Shown: in pieces, positions 52,239 to 61,183 of the stretch
How positions within the stretch are numbered: position 1 is the first letter of the stretch
Layout of the letters: each line of letters opens with the position of its first letter
NCBI RefSeq assembly: GCF_030123405.1
Contig: NZ_CP126110.1
Location: 3,534,001-3,598,000 of the forward strand
Source: Neobacillus sp. WH10
GTDB lineage: Bacteria > Bacillota > Bacilli > Bacillales > Cytobacillaceae
DNA: 64,000 nt
Direction: 5' to 3'
Position numbers and translations under genes: made by a program
Notes under the pieces: generated by a model
Told to the model about the DNA's origin: nothing
Databases searched by the model: none
What the model saw: the letters and a program-made list of their open reading frames with translations, nothing else

Positions 52239-55043
52239 TCATAACCAAGTATGAATAAACTCGACTAATTCATCAATTGTCCCTTTTTTTATTGGGATAG
52301 CGGGTATTGATTTTAAAAAGGATTTACCGTATTTGGTTGTAACAATCCTTCTATCAAATACAAACATGATTCCACGGTCTTGTTCCGTCCGTATTAGCCG
52401 GCCAAATCCTTGCTTAAAGCGAAGGATGGCTTCAGGCAGCGAGTATTCGGTAAAGGGATTGCCGCCTTGCTGCACGATCAATTGGCATTTTGCTTCTGTC
52501 AGCGGTTCGTCAGGCGGGCTAAAAGGAAGCCTTACAATAACAAGACAGGATAGGTCTTCACCAGGAATATCTACACCTTCCCAGAAGCTGCTCGTCCCTA
52601 GTAAAATAGCCTTATCATAGCGCTGAAAATTCCTCGTTAGCCTTGTACGGCTGCCGCTCGAAATTCCTTGAGCAATGAGAACATACTCATTAAGAAAGCC
52701 GCTTTCCTTAATCAACTCATACGTTTTCTTTAGCATGTCATATGCTGTGAAAAGGATCAGCATTCTTCCTTTTGTCGCCTCAGCTATGGTGATGATATGT
52801 TCGGTTATCGCAATCACATACTCATCCATTGTCACAGTATTTATTTCAGGTAAGTCTTCAGGAATGAAAAGCTGAACCTGGTCTTTATATTGAAACGGAG
52901 AAGAAATCTTCATTTGCACAGATGAAACAGCATCAAGTCCAACTTCCTTTATGATAAAATTAAAAGAGTTATTTACAGAAAGAGTAGCAGATGTAAGCAC
53001 AACTGCCTTTTTTGGACTAAAAAATTTCTCCTTTAGCTGTTCAGCTACAAAAGCAGGCTGTGCGATAAAAGTTGTTACATTTTGCGGCGACCGGGTGTCC
53101 ATTTCAATCCATTTTACATCCTTCGAATCTTTAATAAAGCAGCTTATCACTGTATTTCGCATCTCGCCCAGCTCATTTATAAATGTATAAATTTCTTCGA
53201 TTTTTTTTTCTTCCAAACTGGTTAACGAATATTTCTCTTTTTTTATCAACTCGAGACGATCGTTAATAGCTGAGAATAAATCTTTAAGTAAAAAGGTAAA
53301 CCTCTCCGCACTATGAACAAGTGCATTTCTCTCTTTCCCGCTATCAGCATGAGAAAACCGAACTTTAATACGATTTAATCCCTTTTTGTTAGTTACCTTT
53401 GTTTTTGCAAAAAGGGCAATCAGCTTAAAGAATTCATCCATTTCATAGTTAAGGTCCATCACCATTCCATTCAACTCAAACGAATGCATGAGATTTCTTT
53501 CTTGTTCAGGGATAGAAGATAGCATCTCCTCCAACTCATAAAAGAGCTGTTTTTGTTCATAGAGTCCAAATTGACCTATAAGCAGCCGCGAGGATAGATA
53601 ATCCAAAGAAAAGCCAAAAAACTGGCTCGCTACTTTTTGAAGGTGATGACCTTCATCAATAATTACATAATCAGCCTTAGGTAAAATAGACCCTTCACCT
53701 ATAAGATCACTTATTAATAATGAATGGTTTGTAATGATAATATCAGCAGCTTGTGCTTTTCTTTTTGCTTTAAGATAAAAATCTCTCTCCTGCCAACCTT
53801 GATTTGGTTTAAAAACAGTTGGTTCATCCTTAATTTTGTTCCAATAAATGAGGCCGCCGCTTGATAGATTCAATTCATCCTTATCACCGGTTTCAGTTTC
53901 AGTCAGCCAAACAAGAATTTGCATTTTTGTTAACGTCGTATCATAATTATCGTTTTCATCCATTAACGTCTGATGAAACTTTTCTAGGCTTAAATAATGG
54001 CTCCTCCCTTTAAGAAGAACAGAGCAGATTTTAAAAGGCAGGATTTTATCCAAGAGCGGAATTTCTTTTTTCAAAATTTGTTCCTGCAGTTGTATCGTAT
54101 GAGTACTAACAATAATAGGAAGATTGTGTTCTTTTGAAAAGTACGCAATTGGAAGGAGATAACCAAGCGATTTACCTACTCCTGTTCCAGCTTCGATTAA
54201 AGTATGCCTTTGATTTTGAAATGATTCGTAGACGGTGTCCATCATCAGAAATTGTCCAGATCGCTTTTCAAAGAATTGAAAGCCGTGTTTGATGATCTCA
54301 ATTTTGTCTTCTTCACTTGAAGGGTACTGCTGAGCATCTTTATTCACTGATTTTATTTCATTTTCAACAAATTTCTTTTTTAATGCAATATCGTTATATA
54401 CTTCAATAGACTCAGGTAATTCCTCTCGCTTTTTTACTATTGTATCGACTAGTTCATCTAATAGCTGTTGTAGATCGCTCTTTAACCCTCCTGCTAACTG
54501 ACTAAGCTGCCCAATCGTTATTTGCGGTAATGAAGATATTTTTTTTAACAAGATAAGAAATAATTCAGCAGTAACCTGTGCATCACTATCCGCCTGGTGT
54601 GGCCGGTCATGATTTAATTTCTCTTTCTCTGCTAAATCGGAAAGCTTATAGCTATCAGCGGTAGGGTAAAGAATTCTTGCCATTTCTACCGTATCTAAAA
54701 CAGGACCAAAAAATCCTTCACATCCAGATTGGATTAATTCTTCCTGAAGAAATGATAAGTCAAATAATACATTATGGGCAACAAAATAGGCACCATCCAG
54801 CAAAGACATAACCTTCTCTGCTATTTCGGAAAATAACGGTGCATCCTTTACCATTTCATCATTGATACCAGTCAATTCTTCAATAAATGCTGGAATCATT
54901 TTTTGAGGATTGATGAGTGACGAGAATTTATCAGTTATATGGCCGTTTTCTATGACCACAGCAGCAAATTGAATAATTTTATCGCCTTTTTTAGAAAGGT
55001 TGCCTGTTGTTTCTAAATCAACGACAACGAATTTATTTAACAT
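52239..55043 (-). CDS. dinG: DinG-like exonuclease-helicase fusion
   Basis: 934 residues: N-terminal DnaQ-type DEDDh 3'-5' exonuclease (about residues 1-165; VVDLETTGN, HNVLFDLSFL, HQADSDA) fused to an XPD-like helicase. Walker A is EAGTGVGKS near residue 285 and Walker B is IIDEGHH near residue 465. Motif VI is RFKQGFGRLIRTE. The four Fe-S cysteines of E. coli DinG are not seen, as in B. subtilis DinG, which mainly acts as exonuclease. Follows panD in the same direction. Confidence 0.94.
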   Translation of the reverse strand: MLNKFVVVDLETTGNLSKKGDKIIQFAAVVIENGHITDKFSSLINPQKMIPAFIEELTGINDEMVKDAPLFSEIAEKVMSLLDGAYFVAHNVLFDLSFLQEELIQSGCEGFFGPVLDTVEMARILYPTADSYKLSDLAEKEKLNHDRPHQADSDAQVTAELFLILLKKISSLPQITIGQLSQLAGGLKSDLQQLLDELVDTIVKKREELPESIEVYNDIALKKKFVENEIKSVNKDAQQYPSSEEDKIEIIKHGFQFFEKRSGQFLMMDTVYESFQNQRHTLIEAGTGVGKSLGYLLPIAYFSKEHNLPIIVSTHTIQLQEQILKKEIPLLDKILPFKICSVLLKGRSHYLSLEKFHQTLMDENDNYDTTLTKMQILVWLTETETGDKDELNLSSGGLIYWNKIKDEPTVFKPNQGWQERDFYLKAKRKAQAADIIITNHSLLISDLIGEGSILPKADYVIIDEGHHLQKVASQFFGFSLDYLSSRLLIGQFGLYEQKQLFYELEEMLSSIPEQERNLMHSFELNGMVMDLNYEMDEFFKLIALFAKTKVTNKKGLNRIKVRFSHADSGKERNALVHSAERFTFLLKDLFSAINDRLELIKKEKYSLTSLEEKKIEEIYTFINELGEMRNTVISCFIKDSKDVKWIEMDTRSPQNVTTFIAQPAFVAEQLKEKFFSPKKAVVLTSATLSVNNSFNFIIKEVGLDAVSSVQMKISSPFQYKDQVQLFIPEDLPEINTVTMDEYVIAITEHIITIAEATKGRMLILFTAYDMLKKTYELIKESGFLNEYVLIAQGISSGSRTRLTRNFQRYDKAILLGTSSFWEGVDIPGEDLSCLVIVRLPFSPPDEPLTEAKCQLIVQQGGNPFTEYSLPEAILRFKQGFGRLIRTEQDRGIMFVFDRRIVTTKYGKSFLKSIPAIPIKKGTIDELVEFIHTWL

Positions 55044-55139
55044 TTCAGTAACACCCCAAATCTTCGCTCCTTAAACGGTATCACAAGGATCATTCAAATT
55101 CTACCATTGTCATAAGAAAAATTAAAATACATGAAAAAA

Positions 55140-55156
55140 TCCCCAATGATTGGGGA
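55140..55156 (-). terminator. Terminator of panBCD
   Basis: Stem TCCCCAAT/ATTGGGGA with a one-base symbol centre, followed by T6 on the minus strand, five bases after the panD stop. Confidence 0.88.
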
Positions 55157-55160
55157 CTTC

Positions 55161-55544
55161 CTACATTATTGTGTGTGCTGGTTCTTGATAGATAAGTTCT
55201 TTAATTCGATTATTTTCATCCATAATGGCTACTTTTGGAGTGTGGGTTTGTACCTTTTCTTCTGCGACAAGTGCATAAGATATTATTATGACAATATCCC
55301 CCTCTTGTACAAGGCGAGCTGCTGCACCATTTAAACAAATAACACCGCTGCCCCTTTCTCCGGGAATAATATACGTTTCCAAGCGGGCGCCATTATTGTT
55401 GTTTACAATTTGCACCTTCTCATTTGCCACCATTCCTACTGCATCTAAAATATCTTCATCTATGGTAATACTGCCAACATAGTTTAAATTAGCCTCTGTA
55501 ACGGTTGCCCGGTGGATTTTGCCATTCATCATCGTACGAAACAA
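55161..55544 (-). CDS. panD: Aspartate 1-decarboxylase proenzyme
   Basis: Makes beta-alanine for pantothenate. 127 residues, exactly the B. subtilis length. Self-cleavage between G24 and S25 (NLNYVGSITID) forms the pyruvoyl cofactor. The start is a TTG (MFRTMMNGKIHRATVTEANL), fixed by GGAGG eight bases upstream and by homology; an in-frame upstream extension is not used. Third gene of panBCD. Confidence 0.95.
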   Translation of the reverse strand: MFRTMMNGKIHRATVTEANLNYVGSITIDEDILDAVGMVANEKVQIVNNNNGARLETYIIPGERGSGVICLNGAAARLVQEGDIVIIISYALVAEEKVQTHTPKVAIMDENNRIKELIYQEPAHTIM

Positions 55545-55580
55545 TGAGTATTCCTCCCCTGATGTCAATGCATTTTTAGA

Positions 55581-56429
55581 TTAATCTATTTGAATAATTA
55601 AATTGTCTATTAAACGAACCTTTGAAAATTTAACTGCAATAGCAATGATAATAGTACCATTTAAATTTTCCAATGGTTTTAATTGCGGATAAGAAAAAAT
55701 TTCCACATAATCAATTTGTCCATTTGATTCACGATTGATCATTTCGCTGATCATGCAAATTAGATTTGCAGGATTCTGCTCACCATGATCGATTGTATTT
55801 TTTGCTGATTGCAGGCTTCTATAAAGGACAGTTGCTTGTTGTCTTTCTTCTGGTATTAGATTAACATTGCGTGAGCTTTTCGCAAGCCCGTCCGCTTCAC
55901 GAATAATGTCGACAGCAATTAACTCAATTGGAAAATTGAAATCAGAGATTAATCCATCAACAACAGCCACTTGCTGTGCATCCTTTTTTCCAAAATAAGC
56001 TCTCGTTGGCATTATGATCGTAAATAGTTTTGTAAGTACTGTTGCGACGCCATCAAAATGGCCAGGACGAGACTTGCCGCATAATACGTCTGTTCGTTCC
56101 TGTACAACTACTTTAACAGAAGGTACGTATGGATACATTTCCTCTACTGACGGATAAAAAATGTAATCTACTTTTTCAGCTTCCGCCAAGGAGCGGTCAC
56201 GATTAAAATCGCGAGGATAAGTAGAAAAATCCTCGTTTGGTCCAAACTGAAGCGGATTGACAAAAATGCTTAAGACGACAATATCATTTTCTTGCCTTGC
56301 TTGCGATATTAGGGATAAATGACCCTCATGCAGAAATCCCATTGTAGGAACAAAGCCAATCGTTTTCCCCAAACCTTTTTGCTTCAATATTTCAGTACGC
56401 ATGTCCTTAATGGCAGTAATTACTTTCAT
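55581..56429 (-). CDS. panC: Pantothenate synthetase
   Basis: ATP-dependent condensation of pantoate with beta-alanine. 282 residues, nucleotidyltransferase fold. VPTMGFLHEGHLSLI holds the HxGH motif, and KSRPGHFDGVATVLTKLF, quoted within limits, and YFGKKDAQQ are typical. The start overlaps the panB stop by four bases (ATGA), so it is translationally coupled. Confidence 0.96.
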   Translation of the reverse strand: MKVITAIKDMRTEILKQKGLGKTIGFVPTMGFLHEGHLSLISQARQENDIVVLSIFVNPLQFGPNEDFSTYPRDFNRDRSLAEAEKVDYIFYPSVEEMYPYVPSVKVVVQERTDVLCGKSRPGHFDGVATVLTKLFTIIMPTRAYFGKKDAQQVAVVDGLISDFNFPIELIAVDIIREADGLAKSSRNVNLIPEERQQATVLYRSLQSAKNTIDHGEQNPANLICMISEMINRESNGQIDYVEIFSYPQLKPLENLNGTIIIAIAVKFSKVRLIDNLIIQID

Positions 56430-57262
56430 TTCCTTCCTCCATATAGAACTTTCAGTTCATCTTCCTTCATTGTAAAAGAATGTTTATCTTCAGGAAATTG
56501 TTTATTTTTTACATCAGCAGCATATGCTTGAATCGATTCGATCATAAATGGATTGACAGCATGATACTGCTTCACAAACTTTGGTACACGATCGACACCA
56601 TACCCTAAGATATCATGGTACACGAGAACCTGCCCATCCACATCCATTCCAGCTCCAATTCCGATCACAGGAATGGAAATCGATCTAGAAACTTCTTCAG
56701 CCAGCTGCTTTGGTACACATTCCAGGACAATAGCAAATGCACCAGCTTCCTCGATATTTTTCGCGTCTTCAATCAATTTTTGGGCTTTGGAAGCATCCTT
56801 AGCTTGCACTTTATAGCCACCTAAAACCCCAACGGATTGCGGTGTCAGCCCTAAATGTCCACAAACTGGGATCCCAGCTTTTGTTAGAGAATTAATTTTC
56901 TCGACTACTTCATCAGCCCCTTCCAGTTTAACGGCGTGTGCACCGGCCTCTTGGAGAAGCCTTCCTGCATTGATTAGTGTATCCTTAACGGATAAATGAT
57001 AGGTTAAAAATGGCAGATCAGCCACGATAAATGTATCCTTTGCACCTCGTTTAACTGCTTTAGTGTGATGAATCATGTCTTCCATCGTCACAGGAATAGT
57101 CGAGTCATATCCAAGAACAACCATTCCCAGGGAATCCCCGACTAAAATGACATCAATTCCCCCTTGCTCAGCCTGCTTTGCAGATGGGTAATCGTAGGCA
57201 GTTAACATGACAATTTTTTCATTGTTTTCTTTCATTTTCAAGAAATCCGTTGTTTGCTTCAT
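56426..57262 (-). CDS. panB: 3-methyl-2-oxobutanoate hydroxymethyltransferase
   Basis: First step of pantothenate synthesis: hydroxymethyl transfer from 5,10-methylene-tetrahydrofolate to ketoisovalerate. About 278 residues. Signature segments are VMLTAYDYPSAKQAEQ, VGDSLGMVVLGYD and PVIGIGAG. The ATG at 57262 has GGAGG eight bases upstream; the adjacent ATG at 57265 is too close, and the longer in-frame extension runs back into the leader terminator. First gene of panBCD. Confidence 0.95.
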   Translation of the reverse strand: MKQTTDFLKMKENNEKIVMLTAYDYPSAKQAEQGGIDVILVGDSLGMVVLGYDSTIPVTMEDMIHHTKAVKRGAKDTFIVADLPFLTYHLSVKDTLINAGRLLQEAGAHAVKLEGADEVVEKINSLTKAGIPVCGHLGLTPQSVGVLGGYKVQAKDASKAQKLIEDAKNIEEAGAFAIVLECVPKQLAEEVSRSISIPVIGIGAGMDVDGQVLVYHDILGYGVDRVPKFVKQYHAVNPFMIESIQAYAADVKNKQFPEDKHSFTMKEDELKVLYGGRK

Positions 57263-57319
57263 CATTTTTCCCTCCTTAAAAATATGGGAGAGGTGATAAA
57301 ACGAATTTGCAGAGCAAAT

Positions 57320-57348
57320 AAAAAAGATCCTTCTGAAGGCAGAGGATC
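57320..57348 (-). terminator. Terminator hairpin in the panB leader
   Basis: Minus strand stem GATCCTCTG/CAGAAGGATC followed by T6, ending about 57 bases upstream of the panB start codon on the same strand. It may be an attenuator of panBCD or the end of upstream readthrough. Confidence 0.82.
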
Positions 57349-57480
57349 CCAATTACTCTTTTGCATGTTCCATCCCTCTGTCCCGGTCCGAAATACGGAT
57401 CTAGGCAGAAACCTGTTTAATTATGATTATGGTTCACAAAAAGGTGCAGTTCTAAGAAGATACTGCCCAAGGAAATTATA
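57349..57480 (-). promoter_or_regulatory. Putative structured 5' leader of panBCD
   Basis: The stretch just before the leader terminator is fairly GC-rich on the minus strand and can form small hairpins (AGG-TTTCTG-CCT and TCCG-TATTT-CGGA), followed by GGGACAGAGGGATGGAAC. The hairpin-plus-terminator layout resembles a cis-acting leader. It does not contain a recognisable T-box AGGGTGGNACCGCG. Not assigned to a known class. Confidence 0.4.
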
Positions 57481-57489
57481 ACAAAAGTT

Positions 57490-57880
57490 ATCAGAAAAGC
57501 GCAAGCTTCCTTTTCGCGGCGTATAGACTGGAGCGCTTCGACTGAGATAAAGGAAAATCGAAATGCGTAAGCGCCTTGCTTAGGGGCGACAGGCATAAGA
57601 CTAGCCGGCGAGAAGGCTTCATTTAGCCTTCTTGGCGGATTGGCTTATGACCCCGAGCCCCTAGGCGCTGAAGCTAGACAACACGGAGAGCGATTGCGAT
57701 CCGATGTTGACTTATCGTAGGGAGAAGAGCGAAGTCTACTAGCCGCTGGGCGCTCCTCGAAAAAGCTGACGCTTTTTCTTCGTGCGAGGTACCGCTTCCG
57801 AAGCTTATTCTTTTGGAGCTGGACAATTCTCAAAGTCGAAATTTATACTCTTATCTCTTAAGAAAAGCGCAAGCGCCCTT
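57490..57880. repeat. GC-rich intergenic repeat with long hairpin
   Basis: About 390 non-coding bases, much richer in GC than the surroundings, flanked by two copies of AGAAAAGCGCAAGC (57494-57507 and 57861-57874). A hairpin of about 98 bases runs from GCGCC at 57571 to GGCGC at 57668, with arms such as GGCATAAG/CTTATG and AGAAGGCT/AGCCTTCT. A second hairpin (GAAAAAGC/GCTTTTTC) lies at 57755-57788. The motif AAAAGCGCAAGCGCC is, to my recollection, dispersed in many Bacillus-group genomes. Confidence 0.75.
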
Positions 57881-57881
57881 A

Positions 57882-58859
57882 TTAAACCTCGATGTCAGCA
57901 GAATAAATATGGTGAACGAAACCGGTCTCATCCTCCAACTTTAATACTCCTTCATCGGTAATTCCAAGTGCTTTTCCCTCAATGACATTTGTTAATGTTC
58001 TTGCTTTTAGGAACTTACCGATACTGACAGCATAGCCTTCCCATAATAGCTTTATTGGGACAAAGCCTTGTTCTAAATAGAGTAAATATAATTTTTCAAA
58101 GTGTTTGAAAAAACTTCTGATTAATCCGGCTCTGGAGATTATCTCTCCTTTTTCAATAAATAGAGAGCTAGCCTTTTCCTGAAGCTCGTTTGGAAAATCC
58201 TCTTCCTTTTGATTCACATTGATGCCGATCCCAATAATAATCGAATGAATACGATCGGCTTCTGCATGTAATTCAGTTAAAATCCCTGTAACTTTTTTTC
58301 CATTCAATAAAATATCGTTAGGCCATTTTATTTCTGGCTGCAACCCCGTTTCCTCTTCCATTGCTTGAACAATTGCGACCGCAGTTAATAATGTCAGCTG
58401 GGGTGCTTTTGTCAGTGGAATGTTTGGCCTAAGAATGAGACTCATCCATATTCCAGTATATTTTGGAGAATGCCATGTTCGATCCATTCTTCCTTTCCCT
58501 GACCGTTGTTCTTCAGCAATAATGATTGTTCCTTCTGGTTCGCCCTCATTAGACAGGCGATGAGCAATTTTTTGTGTAGATTCTACACTTTCTTCATAAT
58601 GGATGTTCTTACCAATAAAGTTGGTTGTTAATCCTAACCTGATTTCATCCGCTGTTATTCTTTCAGGGGTCTTTACAATCCGATATCCTTTATTTCTAAC
58701 TGCCTCTAATTCAAAGCCTTCTTTTCTCAATTCTTCAATATGCTTCCAAACCGCTGTCCTTGAACAACCAATTAGTTCAGCTAGATGCTGCCCCGATAAA
58801 AAAGTATCGGCAGCTTTTGTAAAGGCATCGAGCAGTTTTTTTCTTATTTCTGACTGCAC
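57882..58859 (-). CDS. birA: Biotin-protein ligase / biotin operon repressor
   Basis: About 325 residues. N-terminal winged helix (LIGCSRTAVWKHIEELRKEG region) plus a C-terminal ligase domain with the biotinyl-AMP loop in GKGRMDRTWHSPK and KWPNDILLNGKKVTGIL. It attaches biotin to acetyl-CoA carboxylase and represses biotin genes. The GTG at 58859 gives MQSEIRKKL, matching relatives, with GGAG 11 bases away; the GTG at 58871 has no spacing for a site. Overlaps cca by 16 bases. Confidence 0.92.
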   Translation of the reverse strand: MQSEIRKKLLDAFTKAADTFLSGQHLAELIGCSRTAVWKHIEELRKEGFELEAVRNKGYRIVKTPERITADEIRLGLTTNFIGKNIHYEESVESTQKIAHRLSNEGEPEGTIIIAEEQRSGKGRMDRTWHSPKYTGIWMSLILRPNIPLTKAPQLTLLTAVAIVQAMEEETGLQPEIKWPNDILLNGKKVTGILTELHAEADRIHSIIIGIGINVNQKEEDFPNELQEKASSLFIEKGEIISRAGLIRSFFKHFEKLYLLYLEQGFVPIKLLWEGYAVSIGKFLKARTLTNVIEGKALGITDEGVLKLEDETGFVHHIYSADIEV

Positions 58860-60043
58860 GTCAATAGCCACTCCTTAATCTTTTGCTTATCATTTTCTAC
58901 TTTTTCGTTAACAATCGCCTGTTCAATTTTAAAAATCGTTTCCTTTAACCATGGACCGCCCTTTTGATTAAACCATTCCATTAAATCACCGCCTGTTACA
59001 TCCAAATCAGAGCGCTGCTTAATCGGCAGCTTTTGATATAGATTAAGCAGGTTTGGGAGGGATTCTGTCCCTTTTAACCCGATTATTACGTTGTACAGCT
59101 TTTCAGTTGAGGTAATGAGGTTACTGCCAGCAGTATATAAATCATGAACGGCCCATTCTTGTTCAAACCTTTTTTGGACAAAAAACAAAATATGCTGAAT
59201 ATCTTTTATTTCTTTAACAGGAAGCCGCCAATTTCGTAAAAAATCCTCAATCGATTCTTCCTTTACATTTAAACAAAAAAGAAGTAATGCCCACATTTCA
59301 TTTTTATTAAGACCTACACAGTCAAAGTCTAACAATTTTCCAATAAGTTTTTCTTGATTAGCTAATCCTGGTAAATAAGAAAATAAATTGGTTTCCAGTA
59401 AAATCTTAATCGCATTATTGCAATTATTTCCAATAAGTATCTTTTCAAACTCCGCTCTTTTTCGTTCAATAGCAATATTTTTAAGCAAGGGAACGAGATT
59501 TGTTAAAGCCTGAAGCGTTTCTTCTTCAATAGAAAAGGAAAGTTGGCTGACAAATCGAACCGCTCTCATCATCCTAAGTGCATCTTCCTGAAAACGGTCA
59601 TTTGCTGAACCAACAGTCTGAATCTCTTCTTTACTAATAGCTAATTGCCCATTGAAAGGGTCGATAAGCGTTCCAGTTCGATCCATTGCCATCGCATTCA
59701 TGGTAAAATCTCTTCGTTGTAGGTCTTCGTTGAGATTACGGATAAATGATACCTCTTTTGGTCTTCGATAATCCTGATAATCCCCTTCAGTCCTAAAGGT
59801 AGTAATTTCATAGGATTTATGATCGAATAAGACGAGAACAGTTCCATGTTCAATTCCGATATCAACGGTTTTAGAAAAAATACCCTTCACTTCTTTGGGT
59901 GTAGCTGACGTGGCAATATCAACATCACTAATCTGCTTATTCAGAAAATAATCTCTAACAGAGCCGCCTACAAAATAAGCCTCAAATCCTGCATCCTCTA
60001 ATCTTTTTAATACTGGAATGGCTGATAAAAATGGTTCTATCAT
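58844..60043 (-). CDS. cca: CCA tRNA nucleotidyltransferase
   Basis: Adds or repairs the 3' CCA of tRNAs. 399 residues, class II enzyme of Bacillus type without HD domain. The NT-fold motif YFVGGSVRDYFL and the acids in DVDIATSA lie near residues 25-50; RRDFTMNAMA and EDALRMMRAVRFVSQL follow. AAGGTG precedes the ATG. In operon with bshA upstream (10-bp gap). Confidence 0.96.
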   Translation of the reverse strand: MIEPFLSAIPVLKRLEDAGFEAYFVGGSVRDYFLNKQISDVDIATSATPKEVKGIFSKTVDIGIEHGTVLVLFDHKSYEITTFRTEGDYQDYRRPKEVSFIRNLNEDLQRRDFTMNAMAMDRTGTLIDPFNGQLAISKEEIQTVGSANDRFQEDALRMMRAVRFVSQLSFSIEEETLQALTNLVPLLKNIAIERKRAEFEKILIGNNCNNAIKILLETNLFSYLPGLANQEKLIGKLLDFDCVGLNKNEMWALLLFCLNVKEESIEDFLRNWRLPVKEIKDIQHILFFVQKRFEQEWAVHDLYTAGSNLITSTEKLYNVIIGLKGTESLPNLLNLYQKLPIKQRSDLDVTGGDLMEWFNQKGGPWLKETIFKIEQAIVNEKVENDKQKIKEWLLTCSQK

Positions 60044-60053
60044 CTATTTCACC

Positions 60054-61181
60054 TTAATTCAGCAGCCTAAAATAAAGCTGCTCATATTGTTCAACGATTT
60101 GTTCAGCCTTAAATTTTGTTCGAACAGTATTTATAGACTGACAAGAAAATTGTTGATGAAGCTTGCTATCCGTTAAGAGAGAAATGGCTTTTCTCGCAAT
60201 ATCCTCAATATCTGATACTTCACAAATATATCCAGTTTCACCATGTAGAATTACTTCTGGCATGCCGCCAACATTTGTCCCGATACAAGGTACACCACAT
60301 GCCATTGCCTCTAACACAACGAGGCCAAAGCTTTCTTTTTCCGACAATAACAGCATTAGATCACTAATGGAATACAATTCTTCAAGATTTTCTTGTTTTC
60401 CAAGGAATATTACCTGATCTTCGATAGATAGCTGTCTAACCAGTTTACAAACTGTTGTTATTTCAGGTCCATCACCAACCAACAGTAATTTTGCAGGCAT
60501 GATGGTAGAAATTTTCGCAAAGGTTTTCACTACATCTTGTACCCGCTTTACGGCACGAAAGTTTGAGACGTGGATAACAACTTTTTCTTCTTCCTTTATT
60601 TGCAGTTGGATTTTCAAAGAAACTGCATCGCTTTTATGATATATCCGTTCATCAATAAAATTATAGACTGTTTCAATATGTTGATCTGGATTAATAAGCT
60701 CAATTGTTTGATTAACCAGTGCATTTGAAACAGCTGTAACGGCATCTGACTTTTCAATCCCGAATTTAATCGCATCTGTTAACGATGGGTCATAGCCTAA
60801 TACCGTTATATCTGTACCATGTAAGGTCGTGACTATTTTAAAATCATGGCTTGCCATTTGCTTTGCTAAAATGGCACAAACGGCATGAGGAATCGCATAA
60901 TGGACATGAAGAATATCTAATTTTTCCCGATTCGCTACCTCTGCGATTTTACTTGCTAAGGCAATGTCGTAAGGAGGGTATTGAAAAACGGAATATTGAT
61001 TGACTTCGACCTGATGGTAATAAATATTATGATACATTTTATTTAACCGAAAAGGGAGGCTCGATGAGATGAAGTGAATTTCATGCCCCTTTTCAGCGAG
61101 CATTTTTCCCAATTCCGTGGCTACTACACCAGAACCGCCAACAGTTGGATAGCAGGTAATCCCAATTTTCAGTTTCTTCAT
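60054..61181 (-). CDS. bshA: Bacillithiol glycosyltransferase BshA
   Basis: GT4-type transferase making GlcNAc-malate from UDP-GlcNAc and L-malate, the first step of bacillithiol synthesis. 375 residues, GT-B fold. The N-terminus IGITCYPTVGGSGVVATELG and the C-terminal E-x7-E region SEKESFGLVVLEAMACG are typical. The ATG at 61181 has AGGAG seven bases away; the one at 61187 is too close. Overlaps the bshB1 stop. Confidence 0.96.
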   Translation of the reverse strand: MKKLKIGITCYPTVGGSGVVATELGKMLAEKGHEIHFISSSLPFRLNKMYHNIYYHQVEVNQYSVFQYPPYDIALASKIAEVANREKLDILHVHYAIPHAVCAILAKQMASHDFKIVTTLHGTDITVLGYDPSLTDAIKFGIEKSDAVTAVSNALVNQTIELINPDQHIETVYNFIDERIYHKSDAVSLKIQLQIKEEEKVVIHVSNFRAVKRVQDVVKTFAKISTIMPAKLLLVGDGPEITTVCKLVRQLSIEDQVIFLGKQENLEELYSISDLMLLLSEKESFGLVVLEAMACGVPCIGTNVGGMPEVILHGETGYICEVSDIEDIARKAISLLTDSKLHQQFSCQSINTVRTKFKAEQIVEQYEQLYFRLLN

Positions 61182-61183
61182 CT

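Noticed and set aside
57266..57352. 29-residue N-terminal extension of PanB
   Set aside because: It begins in the leader terminator and has no homology to PanB; the internal ATG has GGAGG at the proper distance.
57349..57420. T-box leader before panB
   Set aside because: AGGGATGGAAC resembles part of the T-box, but the full AGGGTGGNACCGCG and a specifier loop could not be found.
57645..57833. 62-codon minus-strand ORF in the repeat
   Set aside because: Arg/Ser-rich product of GC-rich hairpin DNA with no ribosome site.
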